Positions 7,988 through 17,317 of a stretch of 64,000 bases of DNA are shown in pieces. The position numbers and the translations under genes are program-made. The DNA lies in contig NZ_CAKTFO010000001.1 of assembly GCF_934560975.1 (NCBI RefSeq), positions 124,001 to 188,000 on the forward strand. The letters are read 5' to 3'. The notes under the pieces are model-generated. The model ran no database searches. It had not been told where the DNA came from and was given only the letters and a program-made list of their open reading frames with translations. The DNA comes from an uncultured Sphingomonas sp. Its GTDB lineage: Bacteria > Pseudomonadota > Alphaproteobacteria > Sphingomonadales > Sphingomonadaceae. Position 1 is the first letter of the stretch, and every line of letters starts with the position of its first letter.

Positions 7988-8710
7988 ATGACGCCGCGCG
8001 CCATCGGCCGCGTCCTCAGCCTGGCCGTGCTGCTGGCCCTGTGCCTGCCACCCTACCTGGTCAGCCGGCTGTTCGGGCGCGGCACATTCTGGGTGCGGAT
8101 GGTGCTGGCGGGCGCGGCCTGGATCCTCGGCCTTCGCGTGCGGTTGGAGGGGCAGCCGCTGGTCGGCAACGTCCTGTATGCGGCCAATCATGTTTCATGG
8201 CTCGACATTCCGGCCTTGGGCGGGCGGGTTCCGGCGCGGTTCATCGCCAAGTCGGAGATCGCCGGATGGTCCGTCATCGGCTGGCTGGCCAAGGAGGGCG
8301 GCAGCGTCTTTGTCGCGCGCCAGAAGAGGAGCGAGGCACAACGGCAGGCCGACGCCGTGACGACAGCCCTGGGTGAAGGCGTGCCGGTGGTGCTGTTTCC
8401 CGAGGGAGGCACCGGCGATGGCGTGAGGCTGGACCCGTTTCGTGCGCCGCTCTTCTCCTCCGCCACCGCCGCCGCCGTGCCGGTCCAGCCGATCGTGATC
8501 GACTATGGCGCGCGTCAGGCGGAGATTGCGTGGCCGGACGGGGCCCGCTTTTCGGAGGAGATGCGGCGGATGCTGAACCGCCCCGCGCCGGTGGCGGTGA
8601 CGCTGCACTTCCTGCCGCCGCTGGATGCCGCGTCGCTCGACCGCAAGGCGCTGGCGGCCCGGGCCCATGCGGCGATCGCCGGAGCGCTGGGCGTCAGCCG
8701 CCCAGCCTGA
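7988..8710 (+). CDS. plsC: 1-acyl-sn-glycerol-3-phosphate acyltransferase (PlsC type)
   Basis: A 240-residue inner-membrane acyltransferase that converts lysophosphatidate to phosphatidate in phospholipid synthesis. A hydrophobic N-terminal segment (about residues 8-27) is followed by the catalytic HX4D motif in AANHVSWLDIPAL near residue 66 and the glycerol-phosphate-binding FPEGGTGDG near 138. It follows fur by nine bases. Its last 17 bases overlap the convergent end of the TonB-receptor gene. The acyl-donor specificity, or an ornithine-lipid role as for OlsA, cannot be excluded. Confidence 0.9.
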   Translation: MTPRAIGRVLSLAVLLALCLPPYLVSRLFGRGTFWVRMVLAGAAWILGLRVRLEGQPLVGNVLYAANHVSWLDIPALGGRVPARFIAKSEIAGWSVIGWLAKEGGSVFVARQKRSEAQRQADAVTTALGEGVPVVLFPEGGTGDGVRLDPFRAPLFSSATAAAVPVQPIVIDYGARQAEIAWPDGARFSEEMRRMLNRPAPVAVTLHFLPPLDAASLDRKALAARAHAAIAGALGVSRPA

Positions 8711-10715
8711 GGCCGATCCACAGGGTTCGCGGGGTCGCGCGCTCGATCGTGCCGTCCGCCGACAGGGTCGCCTCCACCCGCGTGCCCGTCACGTTTTCGG
8801 CGCGCGCCTCGACCGACAGGCCGCGGCCGAGGGGGATGCGGGTGAGCAGGTCCAAGGTAGTGGCGTCGTTCAGCGTGCGGCTGTTCTGGTCATCCTCATA
8901 TTGGCGGGACACGTAGCGCACGGTGGCCGCCGCGCTGAGCCCGGACAATTCGGTGCGGCCGAAGGTCAGCGATCCCGTATGGCGCGGCGTCTGCGCCGGG
9001 CGCAGGCCGTCGAGCGCCGCGGTCAGCCCCGAACCCCGCACGCGGGCGTCGGTGAAGGCATAGGAACCGGACAGCCGCCACTCGCCATCGGTCACCTGCC
9101 CGTCCAGCTCGACCCCGCGCGAGCGGACCGCGTCGAGATTGCCGCGCTGGCGATAGACCCCGCCCGCCGCGACGAAGCCGGCGCCCGGATAATTGCCGGG
9201 CCCTTGCCCCAAGGTGACGTTGCCTATCGCATTGTCGAGCCGGTTGTAGAAAGCGGTGGCGGACAGCCTGGCATTGGGCAGCGGTGTCCAATCGACCCCG
9301 CCATCCACCCCCTTCAGCCGTTCGGGCCGGAGCGCCGGATTGGCGGCGGTCGCGTCCACCCCGGCGCGGAACGGGCGGTAGAGTTCGTTGAGCGTGGGCA
9401 GGCGCCAGCCGAGATAGGCGGCGGAGCGCAGCCGCCACTGCCCGCTAGGGCTCCAGGACAGGCCCCCGCGCGCGGTGCCCTGCGTCCCGTTGCGGTCGGC
9501 ATAATCGATGTTGGTGAGGGGGGCGCCGGTGGCGATCGTCCGTTCGCGCAACCGTCCGTCCGCGATCCACCAGCGGTCTACCCGGCCGCCGCCGGTCAGG
9601 ATCAGGCGCTCGTCCAGCGGCAGGCTGAGGTCGGCGAACAGGCCGGCGGTGGTGGTGCGCCCGCCCGCCTCGCGCAACCGGGTCGGCTGGCCCGCGACAT
9701 AGGTATAACGCTCGTTGGTTTCGCCCGAGGTGGTGCGCGCGTCGCTGCCCAGGCGCAGTTCGATCCCGCCGGGCAAGGGCGGGCGTAGCTCGATCCGCCC
9801 GCCGATGCCGGTCGCGGGCACGCTGAACTGGTCCAGCGTCTGGGTCGTGGCGGTGCGATCCGCATTGGCGCTGGCGAAGCCGGACGAAAACTGCCGCATC
9901 TGGAGGTAGGCGAGCGCCTCGAACCCCCAACGTCCGCGCCCGACCAGCCGGACGCTGGCGTCGGCGCCGGTGGTGGTGTTGTCCGTACCGTCCAGCCCGC
10001 GATTACGCTCGTCGCGGAGCAGCAGCATGTTGGCCTGCAACTCGGTATCGCCGCCCGCCGGGACGATCGCGCGCGCCGCCACCGTACCCTGGCGGTAGTC
10101 GGCCGGGCGGTCGGCGGGGCCGCGCTGCGACGCAATGATCGGGATGAAGCCGTCGCCCTGGTCGTAGCTTGCCGACAGCGTCGCGAAGCCGCCGCCCAAG
10201 GCGTGCGACAGGGTGGCGTCGGCGCTGACCGTATCGCGGCTGCCATAGGCCAGCGCGCCTTCCACCGGCCGCAGCGTGTCGGGGCCGGCGCTGTCCAGCT
10301 CGATCGTGCCCGCCAGCGCGCCCGGCCCGAACACGCCGCTGCCACCCCCGCGCGTCACGCGGACCTGCCCCAGCCGTGCCGGATCGAAGGCGGTAAAGGT
10401 GACCCAGCCGCCGAACGGATCGATCTGCGGCACCCCGTCCAGCACCACCAGCGCGCGCGACGAGGCGTTGCCGCCCAGCCCGCGCAGGGTGGCGCCCTGG
10501 CTGGTCGGATGGGCCGAGCGCGCATCCGAGCGGCGATATTGCTGGAATCCCGCCACGTCGCGCAGCACATCCTCCAGCCGCCCGGACGCGCTGCTGGTCA
10601 GCCGCTCGCGATCGATGGTGACCACGTCATAGGCGGCATCGCCCGCCAGCCCGGCCAATCCCTGGCCGGTGACGACGATCTCGGCAGGCGGAGCAGGCGG
10701 CAAAGCAGGAGGCAT
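8694..10715 (-). CDS. TonB-dependent outer-membrane receptor
   Basis: A 673-residue receptor. An N-terminal TonB box-like EIVVTGQG is followed by a plug domain (about residues 20-125: LEDVLRDVAGFQQYRRSD..., TLRGLGGNASSRALVVLDGVPQ) and a 22-strand-type barrel ending in WIGLRLGG. Substrate is unknown; the compact size and plug resemble cobalamin or siderophore receptors. The open frame starts only about 10 residues before the TonB box, and an in-frame TAG lies three codons upstream, so no signal peptide is encoded in this frame. Possible causes are a short frameshift or sequencing error. The gene converges on plsC with a 17-base overlap and is divergent from the catalase-family gene. Confidence 0.88.
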   Translation of the reverse strand: MPPALPPAPPAEIVVTGQGLAGLAGDAAYDVVTIDRERLTSSASGRLEDVLRDVAGFQQYRRSDARSAHPTSQGATLRGLGGNASSRALVVLDGVPQIDPFGGWVTFTAFDPARLGQVRVTRGGGSGVFGPGALAGTIELDSAGPDTLRPVEGALAYGSRDTVSADATLSHALGGGFATLSASYDQGDGFIPIIASQRGPADRPADYRQGTVAARAIVPAGGDTELQANMLLLRDERNRGLDGTDNTTTGADASVRLVGRGRWGFEALAYLQMRQFSSGFASANADRTATTQTLDQFSVPATGIGGRIELRPPLPGGIELRLGSDARTTSGETNERYTYVAGQPTRLREAGGRTTTAGLFADLSLPLDERLILTGGGRVDRWWIADGRLRERTIATGAPLTNIDYADRNGTQGTARGGLSWSPSGQWRLRSAAYLGWRLPTLNELYRPFRAGVDATAANPALRPERLKGVDGGVDWTPLPNARLSATAFYNRLDNAIGNVTLGQGPGNYPGAGFVAAGGVYRQRGNLDAVRSRGVELDGQVTDGEWRLSGSYAFTDARVRGSGLTAALDGLRPAQTPRHTGSLTFGRTELSGLSAAATVRYVSRQYEDDQNSRTLNDATTLDLLTRIPLGRGLSVEARAENVTGTRVEATLSADGTIERATPRTLWIGLRLGG

Positions 10716-10831
10716 GCGCCTGTTCTAGCGGGATTGACGCCGATGGGGAGGGGCAATCGTGATTGCCGGGGCGGAGCGGGAACGGTCGGCCACCCCGGCC
10801 CGTTCATGCACGTCCCTTCCGGAGAGTCGCC

Positions 10832-11911
10832 ATGCATCCCGCCGCCACGCCCGTCCGCTACAATCCCGATGTGGAACAACATGAGGAAGGTGAGGCCGAG
10901 ACGATCCAGGGGCTGAAGGACACGTTTACCGACATCCTGGAAACCACGTCCAAGGATTATGGCCATGCCGTACGCGGCGTCCATGCCAAGGGTCATGCGG
11001 TGGTGACCGGCACGATCGAGGTGCTGGGCGACCTGCCGTCCGCGCTGGCGCAAGGCCTGTTCGCCCGGCCCGGCACGTATGACGCGGTGCTGCGCTTCTC
11101 GACCAATCCGGGCGACATATTGGACGACAGCGTGGTGGTGCCGCGCGGACTGGCGCTGAAGGTGCTGGATGTGGACACGCCCGACGGCGCGCAGGATTTC
11201 GTGATGGCGGACGGACCGGCCTTTTTCGCGGGCTCGGCCAAATTCTTCCTGCAGAACGTGAAGCTGCTGGCCGCCACCACCGACCGCGTCGAATGGCTGA
11301 AGAAGGCCCAGTCGCTGCTGCTGCGCGGTGTGGAGAACACGCTGGAGGCGGTCGGGCTGGAAAGCGCCACGCTGAAGAGCCTGGGCGGAACGCCCAGCAC
11401 CCATCCGCTGGGCCGCACCTATTACAGCCAGACGGCATTCCGTTACGGCGAGTACGTCGCCAAATTCTCGGTCGCGCCTTTGTCCCCGAACCTGACCGCC
11501 CTGGCCGATGCCAAGGTGGCGGTGGCGGGACGCCCAGATGCCCTGCGCGAGGAGATTGCAGAGGTGCTGGCGGAAGGTGATGGCGTGTGGGAACTGCGCG
11601 TCCAGCTCTGCACCGACCTCGACACGATGCCGGTGGAGGATCCGACCAAGGTGTGGGACGAGGGGGACAGCCCGTTCGTGCCCGTCGCCCGCATCACCGT
11701 ACCGGCGCAGCCGACATGGGTGAACGGTGTGTCGCAGCAGCGGGAGGACAGGTTGCTGTTCACCCCCTGGCACTGTCTGGACGCGCACCGGCCGCTCGGC
11801 GCGGTGAATCGCGTGCGCAAGCCGGTCTATGAATTGTCCTCCGGCTATCGCAGCCGCTTCAACGGGTGCCCGATCCACAACATGCGTACCGCGCAGGAGG
11901 TGGACGCCTGA
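10832..11911 (+). CDS. Catalase-family haem protein
   Basis: A 359-residue cytoplasmic protein of the compact catalase-related family (SrpA/Y4iL-like), not a full monofunctional catalase. Seen: HAKGHAVVTGTIEV near residue 52, LRFSTNPGDILDDSVVVPRGLALKV near 90-115, DFVMADGPAFFAG near 125, and a C-terminal HRPLGAVNRVRKPVYELSSGYRSRFNG. Members bind haem and have peroxidase or catalase activity of uncertain physiological role. GGAGAG lies shortly before the ATG at 10832, supporting that start over an upstream frame. Its stop overlaps the next gene's start (TGATG), so the pair is translationally coupled. Confidence 0.8.
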   Translation: MHPAATPVRYNPDVEQHEEGEAETIQGLKDTFTDILETTSKDYGHAVRGVHAKGHAVVTGTIEVLGDLPSALAQGLFARPGTYDAVLRFSTNPGDILDDSVVVPRGLALKVLDVDTPDGAQDFVMADGPAFFAGSAKFFLQNVKLLAATTDRVEWLKKAQSLLLRGVENTLEAVGLESATLKSLGGTPSTHPLGRTYYSQTAFRYGEYVAKFSVAPLSPNLTALADAKVAVAGRPDALREEIAEVLAEGDGVWELRVQLCTDLDTMPVEDPTKVWDEGDSPFVPVARITVPAQPTWVNGVSQQREDRLLFTPWHCLDAHRPLGAVNRVRKPVYELSSGYRSRFNGCPIHNMRTAQEVDA

Positions 11912-12939
11912 TGCGCTACCGTCTTCGTCCATTGCGCGACCAGGTGATCGTGATCACCGGCGCAAGTTCCGGCATCGGCCTCGCCACCGCGCGCAAGGCG
12001 GCGCGCCAGGGGGCCAAGACCTGGCTGGTCGCCCGCAACGAGGAGGCGCTGGCTACCGCCGTGCGCGAGATCCAGGCGGAAGGCGGGGAGGCCGGCTATT
12101 CCGTCGCGGATGTCGGCGATGCGGCCGCGGTGACGGACGCCGCCAATGCCGCCATCGCCCGGTTCGGCCGGATCGACAGCTGGATCAACAATGCCGGCGT
12201 CGCGATCTACGCCAAGCTGGTGGACACGCCGCTGGACGAGCATCAGCAGATGTTCCGCACCAACTATTTCGGGGTGGTCAACGGCGCGATGGAGGCCGTG
12301 CGGCGGTTGCAGGTGCAGGGCGGCGCGCTGATCACGGTGGCGTCGATCGCATCCGACCTGCCCTCGCCGCTGCTGGGGGCCTACACCGCGTCCAAGCACG
12401 CCATCAAAGGCTACATCAACTCGCTGCGGATCGAACTGGTGACGGACGAGGTTCCGATCTCCGTCACTTTGGTCAAGCCGTCCGGCATCGATACGCCGAT
12501 CGGGCGCCATGCCGCCAACCATATGGGGCAGGAGGCGTTGATCCCGCCGCCGGTCTATGATCCCGATCTGGTAGCGGATGCGATCCTCGATTGCGCGGTG
12601 ACGCCACGGCGGGAGATTACCGTCGGCGGCGGCGGGCGCGCGCAGGTGCTAGCAGGCACGCACTTCCCCGGCCTGCTCGACCACCTGTCGCGCTTCATGA
12701 TGCCGCTACTGACCGATCCCAAGCGGCAGCCGACGCCCGGCAATGCGCTGTTCTCCGCCGCGCGGGATGGCGAGGAACGGTCGGGGATCAAGTCGGGACG
12801 GCGGGTCAGCCTGTATACGGCGGCGGCGCGGCACCGCACGGCCACCGGCCTCGGCCTGGCGGCGTTGGTGGGCGGCGGTTACGCGCTCTACGCGGTACGG
12901 CGTGCCTCCGCCCGTAAAGCCGGCACGAAACCGTCCTAA
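11911..12939 (+). CDS. Short-chain dehydrogenase/reductase with C-terminal membrane anchor
   Basis: A 342-residue classical SDR. The start at 11911 overlaps the preceding stop. The Rossmann motif TGASSGIGLATA is near residue 17, NNAG near 95, catalytic serine in VASIAS near 145, and the YTASKHAIK active-site YxxxK near 160. The C-terminus departs from the usual: after about residue 270 a basic segment leads to a predicted transmembrane stretch (TGLGLAALVGGGYALYAV) and a short basic tail, suggesting tail anchoring to the inner membrane. Substrate is unknown. It is coupled to the catalase-family gene, which may point to an oxidative-stress or lipid-modifying pair. Its 3' end overlaps the convergent sugar kinase by four bases. 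Confidence 0.85.
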   Translation: MRYRLRPLRDQVIVITGASSGIGLATARKAARQGAKTWLVARNEEALATAVREIQAEGGEAGYSVADVGDAAAVTDAANAAIARFGRIDSWINNAGVAIYAKLVDTPLDEHQQMFRTNYFGVVNGAMEAVRRLQVQGGALITVASIASDLPSPLLGAYTASKHAIKGYINSLRIELVTDEVPISVTLVKPSGIDTPIGRHAANHMGQEALIPPPVYDPDLVADAILDCAVTPRREITVGGGGRAQVLAGTHFPGLLDHLSRFMMPLLTDPKRQPTPGNALFSAARDGEERSGIKSGRRVSLYTAAARHRTATGLGLAALVGGGYALYAVRRASARKAGTKPS

Positions 12940-13967
12940 CGGCGGACGTCGAGCCCGCCTTCCAGAAAGGCGTCCACGTCGCGGCGGGTGAACAGGCTCG
13001 CGTCGCCGGGCAAGCTGTGCTTGAGGCAGGTCACTGCCAGCCCGGCGCGGGCGACATCCTCCAGCGATTGGCCGTCGAGCAAGGCGTGGAGCACGCCCGA
13101 CGCGAAGGCGTCACCCCCGCCGATCCGGTCGACGATGCCGGACACGGCGATCTCGTCCGTCTGGAAGCCGCGCTCCGGCGTGTCGACCCGCGCGGCGATG
13201 CGGTGGCGGTCCGTATCCTGGACATGGCGCGCGGTGGAGGCGATCAGGCGCAGGTTGGGGAAGGCCGCGAACGCCGCCTCCGCCGCCTCGCGCCGCCGAT
13301 CCGCGCCGTCACCGGAAAAATGGCGGTCGAGCAGCAAGGCGACGTCGCGATGATTGCCGAACAGGATGTCCGCCTGCGCCACCAGCCGGCCCAAAGTCTC
13401 ACGCGGGCGGCCGTCCCACGCCTCCCACAGGCTTGCGCGGTAATTGCCGTCGAAAGAGATCGGCACGCCCAGGCGGGTGGCGGCGTCGGCGGCGGCCAGC
13501 GCGGCGGCGGTTCCGCCTGGCCCCAAAGCAGGGGTGATGCCGGACAGATGCAGCCGTCCCGCGCCGGCGAGCAAGGCGTCCCAATCCCACGCGTCCGGCG
13601 CCGCTTCCGCAAAGGCGGAATGAGCGCGGTCATAGGTGACTTCCGTCGCCCGCAGCCCGGCGCCGGGGGTGACGAAATACAGGCCCATCCGCCCCGGCAG
13701 ATGCCGAATGGGGGAGGTGTCCACACCCTGTGCCCGCAACTCGCGCACCGCCGCGTCCCCCAGCGGCGAATCCGGCACCGCGCTGACCATCCGGGTGGCA
13801 TGGCCCAGCCGGGCGAGGCCGGTCGCCACATTCGCCTCCGCGCCGGCGACCCATACCGCCAAGCTGGCCGACTGGAGCAGCAGCTCCCGATTGGGCGGTG
13901 ACATGCGCAACATGATCTCGCCGAAGCAGACGAGGGGTTTCGTTTCCGGAGCGAAGCGCGGTTCCAT
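12936..13967 (-). CDS. kdgK: PfkB-family sugar kinase, probable 2-dehydro-3-deoxygluconokinase
   Basis: A 343-residue ribokinase-fold kinase. Opening residues LVCFGEIMLRMSPP and the WVAGAEANVATGLARLG block near residue 40 match KDG kinases. The C-terminal PfkB signature DRIGGGDAFASGVL near residue 280 holds the catalytic aspartate and anion hole. The enzyme would phosphorylate 2-keto-3-deoxygluconate to KDPG, feeding the Entner-Doudoroff pathway that is central in sphingomonads. Fructokinase or another acid-sugar kinase remains possible. No eda or other uronate gene is adjacent. Confidence 0.85.
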   Translation of the reverse strand: MEPRFAPETKPLVCFGEIMLRMSPPNRELLLQSASLAVWVAGAEANVATGLARLGHATRMVSAVPDSPLGDAAVRELRAQGVDTSPIRHLPGRMGLYFVTPGAGLRATEVTYDRAHSAFAEAAPDAWDWDALLAGAGRLHLSGITPALGPGGTAAALAAADAATRLGVPISFDGNYRASLWEAWDGRPRETLGRLVAQADILFGNHRDVALLLDRHFSGDGADRRREAAEAAFAAFPNLRLIASTARHVQDTDRHRIAARVDTPERGFQTDEIAVSGIVDRIGGGDAFASGVLHALLDGQSLEDVARAGLAVTCLKHSLPGDASLFTRRDVDAFLEGGLDVRR

Positions 13968-14037
13968 CGGCGATGCCTAACCCGATCCCCATGGGGGTAG
14001 CAAGGAATCAGGCGGCACCGCCGATGGCCGAGCGGCG

Positions 14038-17000
14038 CTACAGCCCGAGCTGGAGCGTCGCGCGGAGGGACAAGGCGGCGCGGCCCTGTTGCTGTTCGAC
14101 ATTCGCCTCCCCGCCGACGCGGAAGCCGGAATTGCCGCCCACCGCGCGCAGCTTGCCGACCCAGCCGCTGGTGCGATCCTCCGGCACCAGGGTGAAGCTT
14201 TCGCCGCCATCGAAGCGCGCGACCGTGTTGCCGAGCGATCCACCCGCCACCTGCCGCCGCCCGCCTTCCAGTTCGACCCGGAACCAGCCGCTGTCGGCAT
14301 CAGTGCCGCCGATTTCCAGCCCGGCCGCGACGCTGCCGGTCACGGCCAGTTCGTCGCTGGTGCGCGATGCCACGATCAGGTCGAACGCCCGGCCGCCGCC
14401 GCTTTCGGCATGGCCGTCCTCCTTCAGCCGGTAATAATCCACCGCCACGATCGGCCGCAGCGTGAAGTTGCCGGAATAGAATTCGTAGGATGCGCCGCCG
14501 GCAGCCGACCACAAGGTGCCGTCCCAGCCCGTATTGGCATTGAGCGCCAGCGTCTCGTTGCCCGCCTTGCCGCTGAAGCGCCGGTCACCGTCGAAGGTGA
14601 TCCTGGCGCCGGACACGCGGGCATAGGTCTGCAACCCGTCCCACACCCCGCGCCAATAGCCCGCCAGCTCATATTGGTTGGCGCTGACTTCGTTGGCGGT
14701 GCTGCCATCGGCATCGCGACTCCAGAGATAGCCGAACGATGCGCCGAAATTGCCGAGGCCGGTCTTGATCTCCGCACCGCCGGTCAGGCCCCAGCCGGTG
14801 ACGTCGTAGGAGGCGGTGTCGTCCAGGCTCTTGCTGGTGCCCCATGCCGCCTGGCTGATCCAATAGCCCCACTTGCCCTCGTCCTTGAAGGGTGCGCTGG
14901 GGTCTGCGAGGATGCGGGCGAAGGCGCGCGAACCCATCGTCACCTCCTCGAACGTGCCGCCGGCATGGTCGGGCAGCATCTGGCGCAGCGACTTGCGGAA
15001 ATTGTCGCCATCGGTCTGGCCGAGCAGGGCGGTCGCGACCTTCTGGTCCGCGCCCAATGCGGCATAGACGGCGTTGAAGGCGGTGGCCTGCGAGCGGTTG
15101 AGGCCCAGTTCGGCCGTCGACTTGCGCGCGATGTCCACCGCCAGCTCGGTGCCGCTGGCCGATACATTGCCCTTGTAGACGAAAGGCAGCAGCGCGCTGT
15201 CCGATGCGAGATTGCCGGCGCCGGTCAGCGTGCCGGCGCGCAGCACCACATAGCGACCCTCCGCGTTGGTCAGGTTGGCGAGCGTGATGGCGAGCTCGCT
15301 GCCGGCCGCGAAGGATGCGGTGCCGGCCACGTCGATCAGCGTGCCCGCGCCGGCCGACTTGTCGAGCGTCACGCCCAGCACGCCGCCCTGTGCGACCGAG
15401 AGCGATCCGACCGCCGCGCCCCTGGCGACGTTCAGCGTGCCGCCATTCACCGCCACGGCGAGGCCGCGGGCATTGGCGAAGCTGGCGGACACCCGTGCCG
15501 TTCCCGCCAGCGTCAGCGTATCCGCGCCGCTGCCGAAATCGAACGCGCCATCGAACGTCGAACTGCCGGCAAGCGACACCGCATCATTGCCTGCGCCGAA
15601 GCTGGCGGTGCCGGAATAGGCCGCGTCGCCGCTCAGCGTCAGGCGGTTGGCGCCCGCACCGAAGCTGGTTTTGCCCTGAACCGTGCCGTCCGCCACGTCC
15701 AGCACGTCCGATCCGCCACCGAAGCGGATGTCGCCGGTGATGGCGGGCGCGGTGCCGGATGCGACCACCGTCTGGCGCACGGTGACTCCGTTGCCATTGT
15801 TGGACAGGTCCAGCGCCACGTTGCGGTCCGAAGCCGCAAGCGCGCCGCTGGCGCTGATCGTGCCGCTATTTCCGACCAGGGTGACGGTGCCCGCGCGATC
15901 GGCGATGGCCAGGGCGCTGGCGTCGTTGCCGCCCGCCGTCGCCTTGATCGTGCCGGAATTGCGGATGGTGGTGACGTTGGCTCCGCCATCCACCAGAATG
16001 GCGGTGGCGACCGCGCCCGATCCGCTGCCGCCGGTGGCCGAGACCGTGCCGGCGACCCGGACCTCCGGGACGCTGGCGCCGGTGCCGATCTGGAGTGCGG
16101 TGGCGTTGCGCTGGCTGGTGGCGCCGACGCTGCCATTGATCCCGATCCCGCCTGCGATCGTCACCGCGCCGCCGAGCCCGCCGACCTTCATGCCGGTACC
16201 GTCGACATTGGCATAGACGCCCGCGCTCACGATCGTGCCGTCCACGACCACGCCGAAGCCGGTGCCGGTATTGACGACGGCGCCTATCGCCACCGCACGG
16301 CCCGCAGTCCCGATCTGGACGGCGGGCGCCGCGCCGAAGGCGGTGACTTCGGCCGAACCCTCCTTGGCGTCCTCGATCCCGTCCTTGTCCTCGTCATTGT
16401 CGGTGGCGCTGGCATCCTTGGGCGGGACCGCGAAGACGATGCCGCCGGACACGTTGCCGGCAACCGACAGGGTCGGCCCGCCCTGGAGCAGGTCGTCCGC
16501 GTCCAGCTTGGATGCGTCAGCGCCGGTGGTCGCGCGATAGCCGGTGGCGGACAGCTTGCCCTGCACCACCACGGCCCCGTTGATGTCGCCATCAAGGCGG
16601 GCGGCGGACGCGGACAGCCCGTTCGCGCTGATCGCGCCGGCCAGGCGGACATTGCCGTCCACCGCGCCCAGCTGAACGCCGACCGCGCGATCGCCGGTGA
16701 CGCCCGTGGTGCCGTCATGGGTGAAAGCGCCGGTCAGCTTGCCGCCGAGCAGGACACCGGTGGAATCGTTGCCCTCGACCGTAACGGTGCCGCTGTTCGC
16801 GATCGTGCCGCTGAAGGCGCCGGCGGTGCGGATGCCGACACGGCCCCGGCCGACCGCGAACGGGCCGTCCAGGTCGCCATCCTTGTCGGTGTCGGTCGGC
16901 GCATAGGTTTCGTCCAGGATGATCTTGCCGCTGTTGGCGATCGCGCCGCTGCCCGACGTGGCCACGATGCCGGCGGCGAAATCGGCATTGGTGATCTGGA

Positions 17001-17220
17001 TCGTGCCTTCGTTGGTCACCTTGTTGCTGCTGTCCAGCGTGACGGCGGTGCCGCCGTTGGGGGTGAGCGAACCATCGCCGGTGATGCGCAGGTCGTCCGC
17101 CGCGCCCGACTTGATCGTCGCGGTACGGACCGTATCGGTGCGCTTGGTCGTGACCGTGGTTTCGGCGTGCAGCGGGGCGAACAGCGCGAAGAGGCAGGTG
17201 GAAGCGAGCAGGCGACGCAT
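14038..17220 (-). CDS. Autotransporter (type Va) with beta-helix passenger
   Basis: A 1060-residue exported protein. It has a signal peptide (MRRLLASTCLFALFAPLHA), a passenger of about 750 residues rich in short Asn/Gly/Thr/Val repeats of NSGTI/V type that suggest a right-handed beta helix, and a C-terminal beta-barrel translocator of about 270 residues (from roughly 790, ending LSLRATLQLGL). Two acidic calcium-loop-like motifs interrupt the passenger: DTDKDGDLDG at residues 110-119 and DNDEDKDGIED at 274-284. No protease or lipase motif is seen, so adhesion or surface structure is more likely than catalysis. It lies 97 bases after the TonB-receptor gene of the fec-type cassette in the same direction, so it could share that regulation. 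Confidence 0.87.
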   Translation of the reverse strand: MRRLLASTCLFALFAPLHAETTVTTKRTDTVRTATIKSGAADDLRITGDGSLTPNGGTAVTLDSSNKVTNEGTIQITNADFAAGIVATSGSGAIANSGKIILDETYAPTDTDKDGDLDGPFAVGRGRVGIRTAGAFSGTIANSGTVTVEGNDSTGVLLGGKLTGAFTHDGTTGVTGDRAVGVQLGAVDGNVRLAGAISANGLSASAARLDGDINGAVVVQGKLSATGYRATTGADASKLDADDLLQGGPTLSVAGNVSGGIVFAVPPKDASATDNDEDKDGIEDAKEGSAEVTAFGAAPAVQIGTAGRAVAIGAVVNTGTGFGVVVDGTIVSAGVYANVDGTGMKVGGLGGAVTIAGGIGINGSVGATSQRNATALQIGTGASVPEVRVAGTVSATGGSGSGAVATAILVDGGANVTTIRNSGTIKATAGGNDASALAIADRAGTVTLVGNSGTISASGALAASDRNVALDLSNNGNGVTVRQTVVASGTAPAITGDIRFGGGSDVLDVADGTVQGKTSFGAGANRLTLSGDAAYSGTASFGAGNDAVSLAGSSTFDGAFDFGSGADTLTLAGTARVSASFANARGLAVAVNGGTLNVARGAAVGSLSVAQGGVLGVTLDKSAGAGTLIDVAGTASFAAGSELAITLANLTNAEGRYVVLRAGTLTGAGNLASDSALLPFVYKGNVSASGTELAVDIARKSTAELGLNRSQATAFNAVYAALGADQKVATALLGQTDGDNFRKSLRQMLPDHAGGTFEEVTMGSRAFARILADPSAPFKDEGKWGYWISQAAWGTSKSLDDTASYDVTGWGLTGGAEIKTGLGNFGASFGYLWSRDADGSTANEVSANQYELAGYWRGVWDGLQTYARVSGARITFDGDRRFSGKAGNETLALNANTGWDGTLWSAAGGASYEFYSGNFTLRPIVAVDYYRLKEDGHAESGGGRAFDLIVASRTSDELAVTGSVAAGLEIGGTDADSGWFRVELEGGRRQVAGGSLGNTVARFDGGESFTLVPEDRTSGWVGKLRAVGGNSGFRVGGEANVEQQQGRAALSLRATLQLGL

Positions 17221-17317
17221 TCTGATCCCTTTTGTGGGGCCTGCGATCGCTGCCGCAGCCCTTCGGATCAGGAGACGATGCCGCGCGCAAAAAACCTTGG
17301 GGTCACCCGGAACTTTT

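Noticed and set aside
13968..14037. CCCCATGGGG hairpin as terminator of the autotransporter
   Set aside because: The stem is short and no T run follows in the transcribed direction.
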